Assembly (NCBI RefSeq): GCF_000960475.2 | Contig: NZ_JZDQ02000008.1 | Coordinates: 115,715 to 179,714, forward strand | DNA from: Nocardioides luteus | GTDB lineage: Bacteria > Actinomycetota > Actinomycetes > Propionibacteriales > Nocardioidaceae | Direction of reading: 5' to 3' | Length of the DNA stretch: 64,000 bases | Shown: positions 1-9,267 of the stretch, in pieces | How positions within the stretch are numbered: the first letter of the stretch is position 1 | Layout: each line of letters begins with the position of its first letter | Notes under the pieces: model-generated | Database searches by the model: none | Told to the model about the DNA's origin: nothing | Seen by the model: the letters and a program-made list of their open reading frames with translations, nothing else | Made by a program: the position numbers and the translations under genes

Positions 1-1274
1 GGGTCGGCGGCGGTCGCGACGAACTCGACCGAGCACGCCACCTGTCGCTCGGCCTCGACCTGCTGGACGATCCAGGCGACCGTGGAGTCGACGCGTATCA
101 GCCCGGCCTTCTGTCGGAAGCGCAGCAGCGCTGCCCGCCCCTTTGCGACATTGCGGCCACGCCGGGCGATGTCCATCTCGCGGCAGAACTCTCCCCATTC
201 GGCCTCGTACGCAGTCCGCTCCGACGGCGTGAGTGCCACCGGCATGCCGGAGATCGGCACCGGTCCCCATGGTGCCGCGCGGTGCAGCATCGCGGGCGGT
301 CGCTCGTCCTCGAGCCAGCCGCGGACCAGCTTGAGGTCGGCGGCGCGCCGCGCCGGGTCGGAGGTCCAGGTTGCGCCGTAGCGTCCCCGCTCGATCCCGA
401 TCCCGTTGCGCTCGAGCGCGGTGGCGAACGTGGCGCCGGGCTGGGTCGCCGAGGTCCACTCCTGCATCGGCTCGCCGAGGACTTGCGCATAGGCCGGGGC
501 GAGGTAGGGCAGGTCGAGCGGCGTGTGCCCGGGCGTCGCGGTCGTCGCGATGATGAAGGGGGCTTTGTCGTGTGGCCGCCCGTGGCCCGAGATCCGCGCC
601 CAGAGCTTCCACCGCTTCGTCGTCGTACGTCGCAGCGCGTGCGCCTCGTCCGCGATGATCACGTCCCACGCGTGATCCTTGACCTTCTCCAGGCGGTCCC
701 ATGTGATCACGACCCATTCGAGACCGCCGTCGCCAAGCGCGGCGATCGTGCGGCACCAGTGGCCGATCGTGATCGCGGCAGGGCGGTCGGCCACGACCAG
801 CACCCGTCGCGCACCGCGGAGGTCGCCCACCGCTGTCGCCCCGAGGACCGCGGAGATCGTCTTGCCCACGCCGGGCTCGTCGGCCAGCAGGAACTGCCGT
901 CCGCCTGCCGCAGCACGCGCCGCGATAGCGTCAGCAGCCTCGTACTGGATCTGCCGCGGCTCGAGCGCGTCGGTCGGCTCGGGGCTCCGTGTCGGCATGT
1001 CGGGACTGAGGGTGCTCTCGATGAACCGACCGAGCGTGTACGGACGCGGCGCGTAGGGCGCGAGGTGCGCCGGCAGCGCGCGCCCGACGTACAGGTGCGT
1101 CTTGACTCCCGGGTGCCATGCGGCGCCTTCGACCTGGGTGCCGTAAGGAACGTCGAGCACCCACAGCCGCTCGCCCGGACCGACGGCGGGCAGCGGCCGG
1201 CTCGGTTGCCGCGTCCCGCTACGGCGCGTACGCCCGCCGCGGCGACGAGCACTGGATCGGCGAGGACTGGCCAC
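1..1274 (-). CDS. SNF2-like DEAD/DEAH helicase, C-terminus beyond window
   Basis: About 424 residues are visible; the reading frame stays open to the left edge. A P-loop of the form LLADEPGVGKT lies near residues 129-139 and a Walker B DEAH box (VIIADEAHAL) near residue 209, followed by the helicase motif III-like ATTATPGHTP. This order is typical of superfamily 2 SNF2-related ATPases. The GTG at 1274 is the first start after in-frame stops near 1301 and 1286; an AAGGAGA sits 18 nt upstream, rather far. An alternative start further in cannot be excluded. The gene follows hrpB in the same direction with a 74-bp gap. The substrate is unknown; it could be a chromosomal or phage-type helicase. 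The family call is firm; the role is not. Confidence 0.75.
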   Translation of the reverse strand, partial: MASPRRSSARRRGGRTRRSGTRQPSRPLPAVGPGERLWVLDVPYGTQVEGAAWHPGVKTHLYVGRALPAHLAPYAPRPYTLGRFIESTLSPDMPTRSPEPTDALEPRQIQYEAADAIAARAAAGGRQFLLADEPGVGKTISAVLGATAVGDLRGARRVLVVADRPAAITIGHWCRTIAALGDGGLEWVVITWDRLEKVKDHAWDVIIADEAHALRRTTTKRWKLWARISGHGRPHDKAPFIIATTATPGHTPLDLPYLAPAYAQVLGEPMQEWTSATQPGATFATALERNGIGIERGRYGATWTSDPARRAADLKLVRGWLEDERPPAMLHRAAPWGPVPISGMPVALTPSERTAYEAEWGEFCREMDIARRGRNVAKGRAALLRFRQKAGLIRVDSTVAWIVQQVEAERQVACSVEFVATAAD

Positions 1275-1348
1275 CCCTCGACGCTATCGGGGTCTCCTTC
1301 ATGTGCAGAGATGGCTCGCCCACGTCGGTCGGCGAGTCGACCGGCCGC

Positions 1349-3895
1349 TCACCTTCGGCGGCGGGGGTTGTTCGTACGCGCGGTGGCCGGTGCGCTGCGG
1401 GGATCCTCCGGCCAGGCGTGCTTGGGATAGCGCCCGCGCAGATCAGCACGAACGCCGGGGTAGCCGTTGTCCCAGAAGGACTCCAGGTCTGCAGTGACGG
1501 CTGCCGGGCGTCGCGCGGGGGAGAGCAGATGCAGCAGGAGCGGGACCCGGCCGTCCGCGAGGGCCGGCGCTGCGGTCCAGCCGAAGACCTCTTGGATGCG
1601 CACAGCGAGCACCGGTTGTTCGGCGGAGTAGTCGATCCGCACGCTCGACCCGCTGGGGACCTGAACTCGCTCGGGAGCCAGATCGTCGAGCCTGCCTGCC
1701 TGCGGCCACGGCACCATCGCCAGTAGCGCGGTGGCCACGTCGACGCGACGAAGATCCTGGGCCGAGCGAACCCGCGCCAGCTGGGGCCCGAGCCACGACT
1801 GGAGGTTCTGCGTCAGTGCCGCGTCGCTCACGTCGGGCCACGGGTCGCCGAGCGTACGGTGCAGGAAGTCGAGGCGGGCGCGCAGCGCCGTGGCCGCCTC
1901 CGGCCAGGCGAAGAGAGCGATTCCCTCACGTGCCACCGCCTCTCGGATCGCGTCGGCCACGGCCTGCGCGGGTGGATCGCTGAGCGGGACGGAGCGGAGT
2001 TCGATCGCGCCCAGCAGCGTACGTCGGCGAGCCAGCACCCGCCCTTCGGTCCAGGTGACCTCATCCACCTCGGTCCACAGGGACCCGGCCGCCTCCAGCG
2101 CGAGGTCCTCGGTGAGCGGGGCCGCCGATCGGATCCGGGCTTCACGCTGCCCGGGCCGTCGCTCCGCGTCTCCGACCGCGAGCCACTCCATTCCGACCAA
2201 GGGCCCCGGAGCACGCGGATCGAGCGCCGCGCCCGTTCCGGACGTCATCAAGTAGCTCGAGGCACTCGAACGCTTGCGCGCAATCCGGTCCGGATGCGCC
2301 AGGGCCACCACCAGCCCCACCGCCACGTCATCGGTGAGTGCTCGGGCTGCCTGGGAATGGTCCGACGCGTTGCTCCGTCCGCCCGTGGTGCCCTGCTTCT
2401 CGACGATCGTCTCCAAGCGGGTGGCCTGGCTGCGCCACGAGCCCGCACGCTGGTTGCCACGGAGCGACCGGAGCGCGGCAACCAGGTCGCCGCCGGGAGC
2501 ACGTACGTCCTCGCTCAGCATCGCGACCACCTCTGAGGCGCGCTTGGCTCCGACGAGACCAGCCCCGTCGATGAGGGCACGCGCCAGCCTGGGGTCGGTC
2601 GGCACGCCGGCGATGACCCGGCCTCGCGGGGTGGCTCTGCCGTCCTCGGCCATCGCCCCCAGATCCACCAGCACCTCCTTGGCCGACGACAAGGCATGCG
2701 CCGGTGGCTGGTCGAGCAGCGCCAGATCGCGCACGTCGAGACTGCCCCAGCACGCCACCTCCAAGGCGAAGGCCGTCAGATCGGCGGTGGCGATCTCGGG
2801 CTCCGGATGAGCGGCCAGATGCGCGTGCTCCGCCTCGGACCAACAACGCAGCACGGCCCCCGGCCCCAGCCGTCCGGCCCGACCTGCCCGCTGCTCGGCC
2901 GCTGCCCGGCTCACCGCGACGGTGACCAGGGAAGCCAGTCCGCGGCGGTGGTCGGTGCGCGGCTCGCGCGAGAATCCGGCATCCACCACGACACGTACCC
3001 CAGGTACGGTCAGCGACGACTCGGCGACCGCGGTCGAGACGATCACTCGTCGACGCGGGCCCTCGCTGAGCGCACGATCCTGCTCGGCGAAGGACAGACG
3101 TCCGTGCAGGGCGTGCACGTCCGCGTCCACGCCGGCTAGGCGACGTACGGTCGCCTCGACCTCCGCGACACCCGGCACGAAGACCAGGACGTCACCCTCG
3201 TGCTCGACGAGCGCACGTCGTACGGTCGATGCGATATGGTCGTGGAAGGCCGGGGTGATGCCCCGCTCGTCGGTGCGGCGTACCCCCGCAGGTGGCGGGC
3301 ACCAGATCGCCTCGACCGGGTGGAGCGCACCCGGGACCCGGATCACCGGAGTGCCGCCCCCACCGAGCAGCGCGGCCGTCCGCTCGGCCTCGATGGTGGC
3401 CGACATCGCCACCAGCGCCAGGTCCTCACGCAGGTTGGCCCTGATGTCGATGAGCAGCGCCAGGGTCAGATCCGCGTCGAGGTGGCGTTCGTGCACTTCG
3501 TCGAGTACGACGGCGCCGACGCCGGGCAGCTCGGGATCGTGTTGGACCCGCCGGAGCAGCAGCCCGGTCGTGACGATCTCGACACGTGTACGTCGACTGG
3601 TGCGTCGGTCTCCGCGCACGGAGTATCCGACCGTCTCGCCAACCGGTTCGCCCAGGAGGTGCGCCAGCCGACGGGCAGCAGCACGGGCTGCGATGCGGCT
3701 GGGCTGCGTGACGACGACCCGTCCGGCGACAACCTCGGCGACCGCGGGCGGGACCAAGGTCGTCTTGCCGGTGCCCGGCGGTGCGTGGACCACCGCGGCT
3801 CCGCGGGCGCGAAGCGCCTGGCCGAGAGCGGCCAAGCCTGCGGTGACCGGCAGATCGGGCGGCGCGGCAAGCAGACTGCGCAGAAGGTCGGACAC
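1349..3895 (-). CDS. hrpB: ATP-dependent RNA helicase HrpB
   Basis: 848 residues, the usual length for HrpB, a DEAH/RHA-family helicase. Visible motifs: Walker A PPGTGKTT at residues 39-46, DEVHER at about 132-137, SATI (motif III), a motif around HGRLSFAEQDRA and the arginine-finger motif RAGRAGR. The C-terminal half fits the HrpB-specific region. HrpB acts in the cytoplasm on nucleic acid; its cellular role in actinobacteria is poorly defined. The start is GTG at 3895 with CAGGA directly before it, so the ribosome site is very close, but residues from MSDLLRSLL onward match the family beginning. It probably shares a transcript with the SNF2-like gene downstream. Confidence 0.92.
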   Translation of the reverse strand: MSDLLRSLLAAPPDLPVTAGLAALGQALRARGAAVVHAPPGTGKTTLVPPAVAEVVAGRVVVTQPSRIAARAAARRLAHLLGEPVGETVGYSVRGDRRTSRRTRVEIVTTGLLLRRVQHDPELPGVGAVVLDEVHERHLDADLTLALLIDIRANLREDLALVAMSATIEAERTAALLGGGGTPVIRVPGALHPVEAIWCPPPAGVRRTDERGITPAFHDHIASTVRRALVEHEGDVLVFVPGVAEVEATVRRLAGVDADVHALHGRLSFAEQDRALSEGPRRRVIVSTAVAESSLTVPGVRVVVDAGFSREPRTDHRRGLASLVTVAVSRAAAEQRAGRAGRLGPGAVLRCWSEAEHAHLAAHPEPEIATADLTAFALEVACWGSLDVRDLALLDQPPAHALSSAKEVLVDLGAMAEDGRATPRGRVIAGVPTDPRLARALIDGAGLVGAKRASEVVAMLSEDVRAPGGDLVAALRSLRGNQRAGSWRSQATRLETIVEKQGTTGGRSNASDHSQAARALTDDVAVGLVVALAHPDRIARKRSSASSYLMTSGTGAALDPRAPGPLVGMEWLAVGDAERRPGQREARIRSAAPLTEDLALEAAGSLWTEVDEVTWTEGRVLARRRTLLGAIELRSVPLSDPPAQAVADAIREAVAREGIALFAWPEAATALRARLDFLHRTLGDPWPDVSDAALTQNLQSWLGPQLARVRSAQDLRRVDVATALLAMVPWPQAGRLDDLAPERVQVPSGSSVRIDYSAEQPVLAVRIQEVFGWTAAPALADGRVPLLLHLLSPARRPAAVTADLESFWDNGYPGVRADLRGRYPKHAWPEDPRSAPATARTNNPRRRR

Positions 3896-3905
3896 TCCTG
3901 CAGTG

Positions 3906-3995
3906 TGCCTGACGTGCCTCGGTCGGTGTCGCGTCGGCGCCGAGGACTGTCACCACGACGACGCCCGAGCAGAACGAGCTCATCGTCTGACGCAT
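3906..3995 (-). pseudogene. possible remnant of a flavin-reductase-like domain N-terminus
   Basis: In the 426-bp gap between hrpB and the next gene (3896-4321), the minus strand from ATG 3995 reads MRQTMSSFCSGVVVVTVLGA. This resembles the start of flavin reductase-like FMN-binding domains (pattern FRxxMsxFcSGVtVVT). The similarity stops after about 25 residues and the frame then runs into hrpB as an overlapping frame, so a functional protein is unlikely. The rest of the gap shows no coding sequence or clear RNA. A chance resemblance is quite possible. Confidence 0.25.
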
Positions 3996-4321
3996 CGAAT
4001 CGGGGATTGCGATCCGGGACTGGTGGATGTGGGGAGCAGTGCTGAAAGGGCCATGTGTCTCAGGCTCGTCGCGTCCGCAGCCGGTCGCTGTCCGGTGTCC
4101 ACAGCGCTCCAGCCGATCGGCGCAGCATCGGCCACTCGCACCTCCGTCCACCACCGCCTCAAGCCTCGACACAGTTGGTGCGTCCCACTGGCGGCGGAAG
4201 GACGCAGGTTCGGAGCGCGGTGTTCGCGGCGTGGCCGTGGCGGCCCAACAGCCGATAGAGATGTAAGACGAGCAGAATCGCAGGAGGGCCGCCCTGCCGC
4301 CCGATGCGTAGCTCCATCGAC

Positions 4322-5365
4322 TTACAAGACTATATTCGGAGATAAGGCTTCAAGCCCCTGCGACAAACTCCAAGCTAGGCCGCGAAACTCCGCTATCGCG
4401 CGCCGGAGGTAAGCGGCTGACACGTCAAGCTCGTCACCCTCTACAAGCTTTCCTTGATTGGCGGCAAGACATTGCAGGTACTGGTTACTGACGCGACCGC
4501 CATGATGAACGAAGACGTTGCGTCGTTCCACGATCTCGTGTACTGTCTGCAAGTTGCCTTTGTCCCCGAGAAGGCTCGCGAAAAACTTCTGGTAGCCCGG
4601 AAAGCCCTCTCGGGCTAGCCGGCTCAGCTTGTCGTTGACAATCGCTGAGCGTAGGTCGTCCAAGTTTTGGGCATCAAGAACGTCGCGACTGCTGAACTGT
4701 CGGTTCACGTTGCGCAGAATTTGTGGACGCTGTTCGATTGCTGTCTTCGCAGAGAGTGACAGGAACGTGTCGAATGCAGCCACGACCGCCATGAGGAGGC
4801 CACGCCTTAGCGATGGCCCCGGAGACCCGACATGAGCTAACCCCCGCCACACGCTGTTGAAGACCGCAGCTTTGTCAAGATCGCCAGGTATTAGCGGGTC
4901 AAGAGCAGTGCGTAGTTGGGCTTCCCAGGCCTCGTCGTCGAGGTCCACTTCCATGAAGAATACAACTTCAAATCGCGTAGATTTCGGGTCTGTAGCTGGT
5001 TCGGTGTCCTCGATTATCTCGATCACTCGTTTGTCGCGGGGGTCGCTGAACGACTCTCTCAAGACTTTGGTCTGGTGTCGACCGATGGCTTGAGTAAACT
5101 TCTCCCTGACCGCATCTGGAAGAGGGTATTCAAGGCGGTCGACAACCCGGCGGATTCGATCGGTTGGGGAATCTTCGATCGCCAATAAGCTGGAGGCACG
5201 TAGCACGTCCTCGAACGAACTTAGGTTCGCGTCGAAGGCTAAGTAAGTGTCGAGGGGGCCTGACATGGATGGCGGCGCCGGAACGATCAATGGCAGCGCG
5301 TTCGGCGTAATCTTCTTCTCGTTCATGGCAGCAAGAGTGTCATGGCCATCCAGAATGCACCGCAC
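4322..5365 (-). CDS. hypothetical protein with HEPN-like motif
   Basis: 347 residues from the GTG at 5365; an internal ATG at 5326 (MNEKKITPNALPL) would give 334 residues, and neither start has a good ribosome site. No full-length family is recognised. Near the C-terminus, residues 281-291 read RRNVFVHHGGR, which contains R282-x4-H287, the hallmark of HEPN nucleases, here in the context (RRNxxVHxGG) common in RiboL-PSP-HEPN-like proteins. The rest looks helical with acidic linkers. Base composition is noticeably lower in GC than the neighbouring genes and the gene sits between hrpB and an IS110 element, so transfer is likely. A defence or RNA-cleaving role is inferred from the motif only. Confidence 0.7.
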   Translation of the reverse strand: MRCILDGHDTLAAMNEKKITPNALPLIVPAPPSMSGPLDTYLAFDANLSSFEDVLRASSLLAIEDSPTDRIRRVVDRLEYPLPDAVREKFTQAIGRHQTKVLRESFSDPRDKRVIEIIEDTEPATDPKSTRFEVVFFMEVDLDDEAWEAQLRTALDPLIPGDLDKAAVFNSVWRGLAHVGSPGPSLRRGLLMAVVAAFDTFLSLSAKTAIEQRPQILRNVNRQFSSRDVLDAQNLDDLRSAIVNDKLSRLAREGFPGYQKFFASLLGDKGNLQTVHEIVERRNVFVHHGGRVSNQYLQCLAANQGKLVEGDELDVSAAYLRRAIAEFRGLAWSLSQGLEALSPNIVL

Positions 5366-5648
5366 ATCAGCAGATCCCGGGGCTCAAAGGACCTCGAGCA
5401 GCCGGCGGTAAGCCGAAACCTGCAGAACTGCACTGGTCGCAGGGTGTGCGACCGTTTCGGGCTGCGGCGCAACCCGTCGATGTCTGGACCCGCTGCTCTC
5501 GTGGGGACGTTCGAAGGTGTCTCCCTCAGAATTGGGGCGCGCTCGCAGAGGCTCCGGTTGTCTGCCTCAGTGAAAGTGGACCGAATGACATGACAGTTCT
5601 AGTAGCCGCTTCGAGGGACGGGATGCATCGCGAGGCGCGACTGAAGGC
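5366..5648. other. intergenic, nothing recognised
   Basis: The 283 bp between the two HEPN-like genes hold no convincing gene or RNA. A stretch around 5560-5595 resembles the kind of degraded sequence left by an insertion element, but no terminal repeats or transposase fragment can be shown. Confidence 0.3.
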
Positions 5649-7526
5649 TCAAGGGGTGTTGCCTCTTGGGGTTTGTCGCTGGAACGGGTTTGGCTCGCGG
5701 CTATCGTTCCCTTGACCCTTTCGCAAGCCTTCGAGAATGGCAGTTAGCCCGGCTGCGATCTCAGCCATGCCCGCAGCCAACGTAAGGTCTCGAACTTCCC
5801 TGAATCTGCGGACGCGCTCGACGACCCGCATATCCTTGGTTCCGTTGAAGACCAACATGGCGACGCCGCGCCACGTGTCGCCCTTCCAGACGGCCTCGCC
5901 GTCAATCCGAATCGTCGAGACAACTCGTGCGAGCGCGAGGACGTCGTCGACCTGGTTGGCTGAGGGTGGTCTTCGGGCGTATTCACGGAACGGCTGTAGT
6001 GGGGCTTCCCAAGAGTGAGCGCTGCCGTTCGACGATTTGATGGCTGCCTGGGCGTGGGTTAGGTCCTCTGGGGATACGGCCGCGATGGCCGCAGCGGCAG
6101 TCGACAACTGTTGCGGGTCGCCGATGGCGGCTATGCGAAGTACGGTGCCCTCCCGTTCGACGGTTGTGTCGCTAAGACCCAGGAAGCCGAGCATCAGGCA
6201 GATGACGCTGAACAGATCTCGCTCGGGAGTGTGTCGGGACAGCTCGAGCTCGATACCTTGAGTCGCTGTGGCGCGTGTTAGTGCCATCATGAGGGACACT
6301 GCTGTTTGGAAGTAGCCCAGCACGGCATCAAGGAACTCGTCGATGCTAAGACGGAACTCCTCACCCGGAGACAAGTGGGTGATGAAGTGGTCGTCGACGA
6401 TGTCGTAGTCGTAGTGAGCCGCCGCGTGGCGGACAGGCTCAGACAGGTTCTCCTCGAGGAGCAGGTCCGGCCAGCGCTGAATCGCGCGCTTGATGAGCTT
6501 GCCAGCACCCTGCTGGTGGAGGCGTTCATAGTCGGCGTCATCCGTCGCGAACATCGTGGCCAAGCAGTGGCGGATGATGCCGTCACGACATTGCATAACT
6601 AGGTGAAGGGCGGTGGTCGCGGCCTCGAGGTCATTGCTCTCGTCGATGGTCGAAAGCTTGAATGCCGCGGTGGAGAACTGGGCGGTGACCACACCGTGCC
6701 TGGCCTGCCACTTCGGCGAGTTGCAGACAGGTTGGAGTTGGCCCATATCGCCTTCGGCGATGTCCGCGACTTCGAGCGCCTGCTCTAGATCAAAGAGGAC
6801 CAGCATGAGGTGACGCATCAAGAGGAGATTTAGTCCGATTCCCATTTGCGCTGGATCAGTGGATCCGCCGGTCAATTTTCGAAGTCGTTCATCGAGGGTC
6901 GCCAACATCTCGTCGCCCCCTGCGGCGGCGCGCGCTGATTCGCCTATCTGACTGAACGCGGCGTGCCCGGCGAGCAAGCGTTCAATTTCGCCGATCTCGT
7001 TCAACTTGTCGATCTCGTCGGCCGCGGCGTCGATCAACGGCTGCGCGCGGGCCTGCAAGTCCTGAGCAAGCAGGATCGTCTCCGCGCCGAGAGCTTCTGC
7101 AAAGATCCCATAGCCCTGGCGCAGAAGGCTTAGCGAACGCCCAAAGCTGCGGGCTCGATTGGTTCCCGGGCGTGGGTGACGCCGAGACCAATGCGCTACT
7201 TGAGCGTCCAGCTTGGCAAACGCCTGAACAACCTCATGCGCATCTCGCCCTCTCCGAGCAGCATGTGACAACGCTTCGCGTATGTCTGCGATCAGCTTCG
7301 GGACCGACGCGATGGCGTCTGTGAGGTCGTCCTTGGCCGGCGGAAGTGGTACGTCGGCATCCAGAAGTTCTCGGAGGATCCTCCGGCGGCGTTCGAGGTC
7401 CGGCTGTGTCTCATGTCGACGGGGCAGGAGTCCGCATTCGGGACACGGCTGAGTCATCAGCCTGGTGCCACCGCACCTGTCGCATGTGATGCTTGCAAAA
7501 GACAGGCTCATCCTTCCTCGAGGCAT
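5649..7526 (-). CDS. zinc-ribbon protein with HEPN-like motif, function unknown
   Basis: 625 residues; ATG 7526 has an AAGGGAG ribosome site six bases upstream. The N-terminus carries a CxxC-x9-CxxC zinc ribbon (Cys15, Cys18, Cys28, Cys31). The remainder is mostly helical. Residues 366-371 read RHAAAH followed by YDYD, matching the R-x4-H plus downstream aromatic pattern of HEPN domains (similar to RNAxAHxxY). No known full-length family is recognised. Codon use is less GC-biased than in the genes outside the island, and the gene is transcribed in the same direction as the HEPN-like gene 283 bp away. An RNA-directed defence or stress role is a hypothesis from the motif and setting. Confidence 0.75.
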   Translation of the reverse strand: MPRGRMSLSFASITCDRCGGTRLMTQPCPECGLLPRRHETQPDLERRRRILRELLDADVPLPPAKDDLTDAIASVPKLIADIREALSHAARRGRDAHEVVQAFAKLDAQVAHWSRRHPRPGTNRARSFGRSLSLLRQGYGIFAEALGAETILLAQDLQARAQPLIDAAADEIDKLNEIGEIERLLAGHAAFSQIGESARAAAGGDEMLATLDERLRKLTGGSTDPAQMGIGLNLLLMRHLMLVLFDLEQALEVADIAEGDMGQLQPVCNSPKWQARHGVVTAQFSTAAFKLSTIDESNDLEAATTALHLVMQCRDGIIRHCLATMFATDDADYERLHQQGAGKLIKRAIQRWPDLLLEENLSEPVRHAAAHYDYDIVDDHFITHLSPGEEFRLSIDEFLDAVLGYFQTAVSLMMALTRATATQGIELELSRHTPERDLFSVICLMLGFLGLSDTTVEREGTVLRIAAIGDPQQLSTAAAAIAAVSPEDLTHAQAAIKSSNGSAHSWEAPLQPFREYARRPPSANQVDDVLALARVVSTIRIDGEAVWKGDTWRGVAMLVFNGTKDMRVVERVRRFREVRDLTLAAGMAEIAAGLTAILEGLRKGQGNDSREPNPFQRQTPRGNTP

Positions 7527-7726
7527 ACTCGTCTCCCTTCATCTGGTCTTGAGGCACAAGTCGTTTGGGGGGCCGCTGGTCGCGCTGTTGCCGATCCTGC
7601 TGCTGCATCGAGCACCTGGGTGGACGTAGGGATCACGCACCGACTTCACGCGCTGATCGGTCAGACCCTGTCGTGCGTCCATAGTCCCAGCGAGGGGAGT
7701 CAGCCGCGACGAAATTGAAGCGGATC
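7527..7726. other. intergenic between island gene and IS110 left end
   Basis: No gene is seen. The stretch carries the upstream region of the zinc-ribbon gene and then passes into the probable left end of the IS110 element somewhere around 7727-7860. The exact junction cannot be placed from one copy. Confidence 0.3.
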
Positions 7727-7861
7727 CAGAGGCTCCCGCCCGCTCGTCGGCGGAGCCATACCGTTGCAGCGCGTCGTTCTGGGCTACTAGAGGATTCCGG
7801 TAGGACCGGCGTCCGGCCAGACTCGGTCCAGGTGCCCGGTGGGCTCGCTCTCTATTGGGCT

Positions 7862-7994
7862 GCCCACCCGCCCGTGCGGGTGTGGCTCGATTCCGGTATG
7901 CAGCCCCCGGGCACCGCTGACGAGGCGTGGCTCAAGAGGGGACTGCCCAGCTCGTAGTAGCAATGCCCACCTCGCCGTCCCAACCGGAACGAGC
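7862..7994 (+). ncRNA. putative IS110 bridge (guide) RNA
   Basis: The transposase leader can fold strongly. A first hairpin pairs 7862-7871 with 7876-7886 around a CCGT loop with one bulged base. A second, long-range stem pairs GCTCG-A-TTCCGGT (7885-7897) with ACCGGAACGAGC (7983-7994), twelve pairs with one bulged A, enclosing about 85 nt. IS110-group elements are known to encode a bridge RNA of roughly this size before the transposase, with internal loops that pair to target and donor DNA. Folding is seen in the sequence; RNA identity is by analogy. The two stems share bases 7885-7886 so their ends must fray. Confidence 0.5.
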
Positions 7995-8008
7995 GCAGGG
8001 AGTAGCGC

Positions 8009-9208
8009 ATGGAGCAGGTCGTCATCGGAGTCGATCCCCACAAGTTGTCCGCAACGATCGAGGTCGTCGACCACCAGGAGCAACTCCTCGGATCTGGTCG
8101 CTTCACCACCGATCAGGCCGGCTACGCCTCGATGCGCGCCTACGCCAAGGCCTGGCCGGGTCGAATCTGGGCAGTCGAGGGAGCCAATGGTGCCGGGCGT
8201 CCACTCGCCCAGCGGCTCCTCGAAGCCGGCGAGCATGTCGTGGACGTGCCAGCCAAGCTCGCCGCACGTGTCCGGCTCTTCGACACCGGCCACAACCGCA
8301 AGACCGATGCCCACGACGCCCACGCAGTCGCCATCGTGGCCGTGCGCACGACGAACCTGCGGGTGCTGAAGGTCGACGGCGCGCTCGAGGCAATGCGGAT
8401 GCTCACCGACCGACGCGAAGCACTCACCAGGCGTCGGGTTCAAACCGTGTGCCGACTTCAGGCGCTGCTCGCAGAACTCCTGCCTGGTCAGGTCAAACGC
8501 GACATCACCACCGGTCAGGCCAAGGCCATGCTGGCCACGGTCCGCCCCAGGGACATCGCCGGAAAGACCCGCCGCCGCATCGCCGCCGAAGAACTCGCCG
8601 AACTGATCGCGGTCGAGGCGAAGATCAAGAAGGCCACCGCAGAACTCAAGGCGATGGTCCTGGCACGCGATTCACGGCTGATGGACATTCACGGGGTCGG
8701 TGCCGTGGTGGCCGCCAGAATCCTCGCCGACGTCGGCGACATCGCCAGGTTCGCCGACCGCAACCGGTTCGCGTCCTGGACCGGCACCGCGCCGCTGGAT
8801 GCCTCCTCTGGTGAGCAGAACCGGCACCGACTCTCACGTGCCGGGAACCGCCGGGTCAACCACATGATCCACATCGCCGCGGTCACCCAGCTGCGCCTCG
8901 ACACCGACGGACGCGCCTACTACCGGCGCAAGCGAGCAGCCGGGAAGAAGCCCCAAGAAGCGCTGCGATGTCTCAAGCGACGCATCTCAGACGCCATCTA
9001 CAAGCAGCTCGTCAAAGATGCCGCACGCGCTTGTGAGGCGGACCCGGGAGGGCACTACGGGGCGTCTCAAGAATCCAGCGCGGTCGACCTGCCCCCGCGA
9101 ATCGACACTTCGGATCAGCCACTCCCGGACCCGCAGCCCCGACGCTACGCCGCACCGCCCGCCACCCGAAAGAGCCCGGTGGCCGGACCCTTCGCAACCG
9201 CTGGTTGA
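8009..9208 (+). CDS. IS110-family transposase
   Basis: 399 residues, full length for the family. The N-terminal RuvC-like DEDD domain starts VIGVDPHKLSATIEVVD, with the first catalytic Asp at residue 9. The C-terminal Transposase_20 (IS116/IS110/IS902) domain begins near DIHGVGAVVAARILADVGD and contains the SRAGNRRVN segment that carries the catalytic serine in this family. The ATG has AGGGAG six bases upstream. No frameshift or truncation is visible, so the element may be active. It catalyses excision and insertion through an RNA-guided recombination reaction as shown for IS621. Confidence 0.93.
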   Translation: MEQVVIGVDPHKLSATIEVVDHQEQLLGSGRFTTDQAGYASMRAYAKAWPGRIWAVEGANGAGRPLAQRLLEAGEHVVDVPAKLAARVRLFDTGHNRKTDAHDAHAVAIVAVRTTNLRVLKVDGALEAMRMLTDRREALTRRRVQTVCRLQALLAELLPGQVKRDITTGQAKAMLATVRPRDIAGKTRRRIAAEELAELIAVEAKIKKATAELKAMVLARDSRLMDIHGVGAVVAARILADVGDIARFADRNRFASWTGTAPLDASSGEQNRHRLSRAGNRRVNHMIHIAAVTQLRLDTDGRAYYRRKRAAGKKPQEALRCLKRRISDAIYKQLVKDAARACEADPGGHYGASQESSAVDLPPRIDTSDQPLPDPQPRRYAAPPATRKSPVAGPFATAG

Positions 9209-9267
9209 CAACAGAGGGGAGCCGGAAAGACGTACCTTTCCGCACGCGCTTGCCGTCAGTCAGGGCT

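Larger units (their letters stand above)
7727..9267 (+). mobile_element. IS110-family insertion sequence
   Basis: Contains an intact IS110-type transposase with a long structured non-coding leader upstream and only about 60 bp downstream before the neighbouring gene ends. That layout matches the IS110 group, which lacks clear terminal inverted repeats and carries its guide RNA before the transposase gene. The outer limits given are the widest plausible ones: neither end has an inverted repeat or a target duplication that I can identify. The element borders the low-GC island and may have helped it arrive, or simply inserted there. Confidence 0.7.

Noticed and set aside
5560..5595. Sequence resembling the edge of an IS element
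   Set aside because: No inverted repeat, target duplication or transposase fragment could be found nearby.
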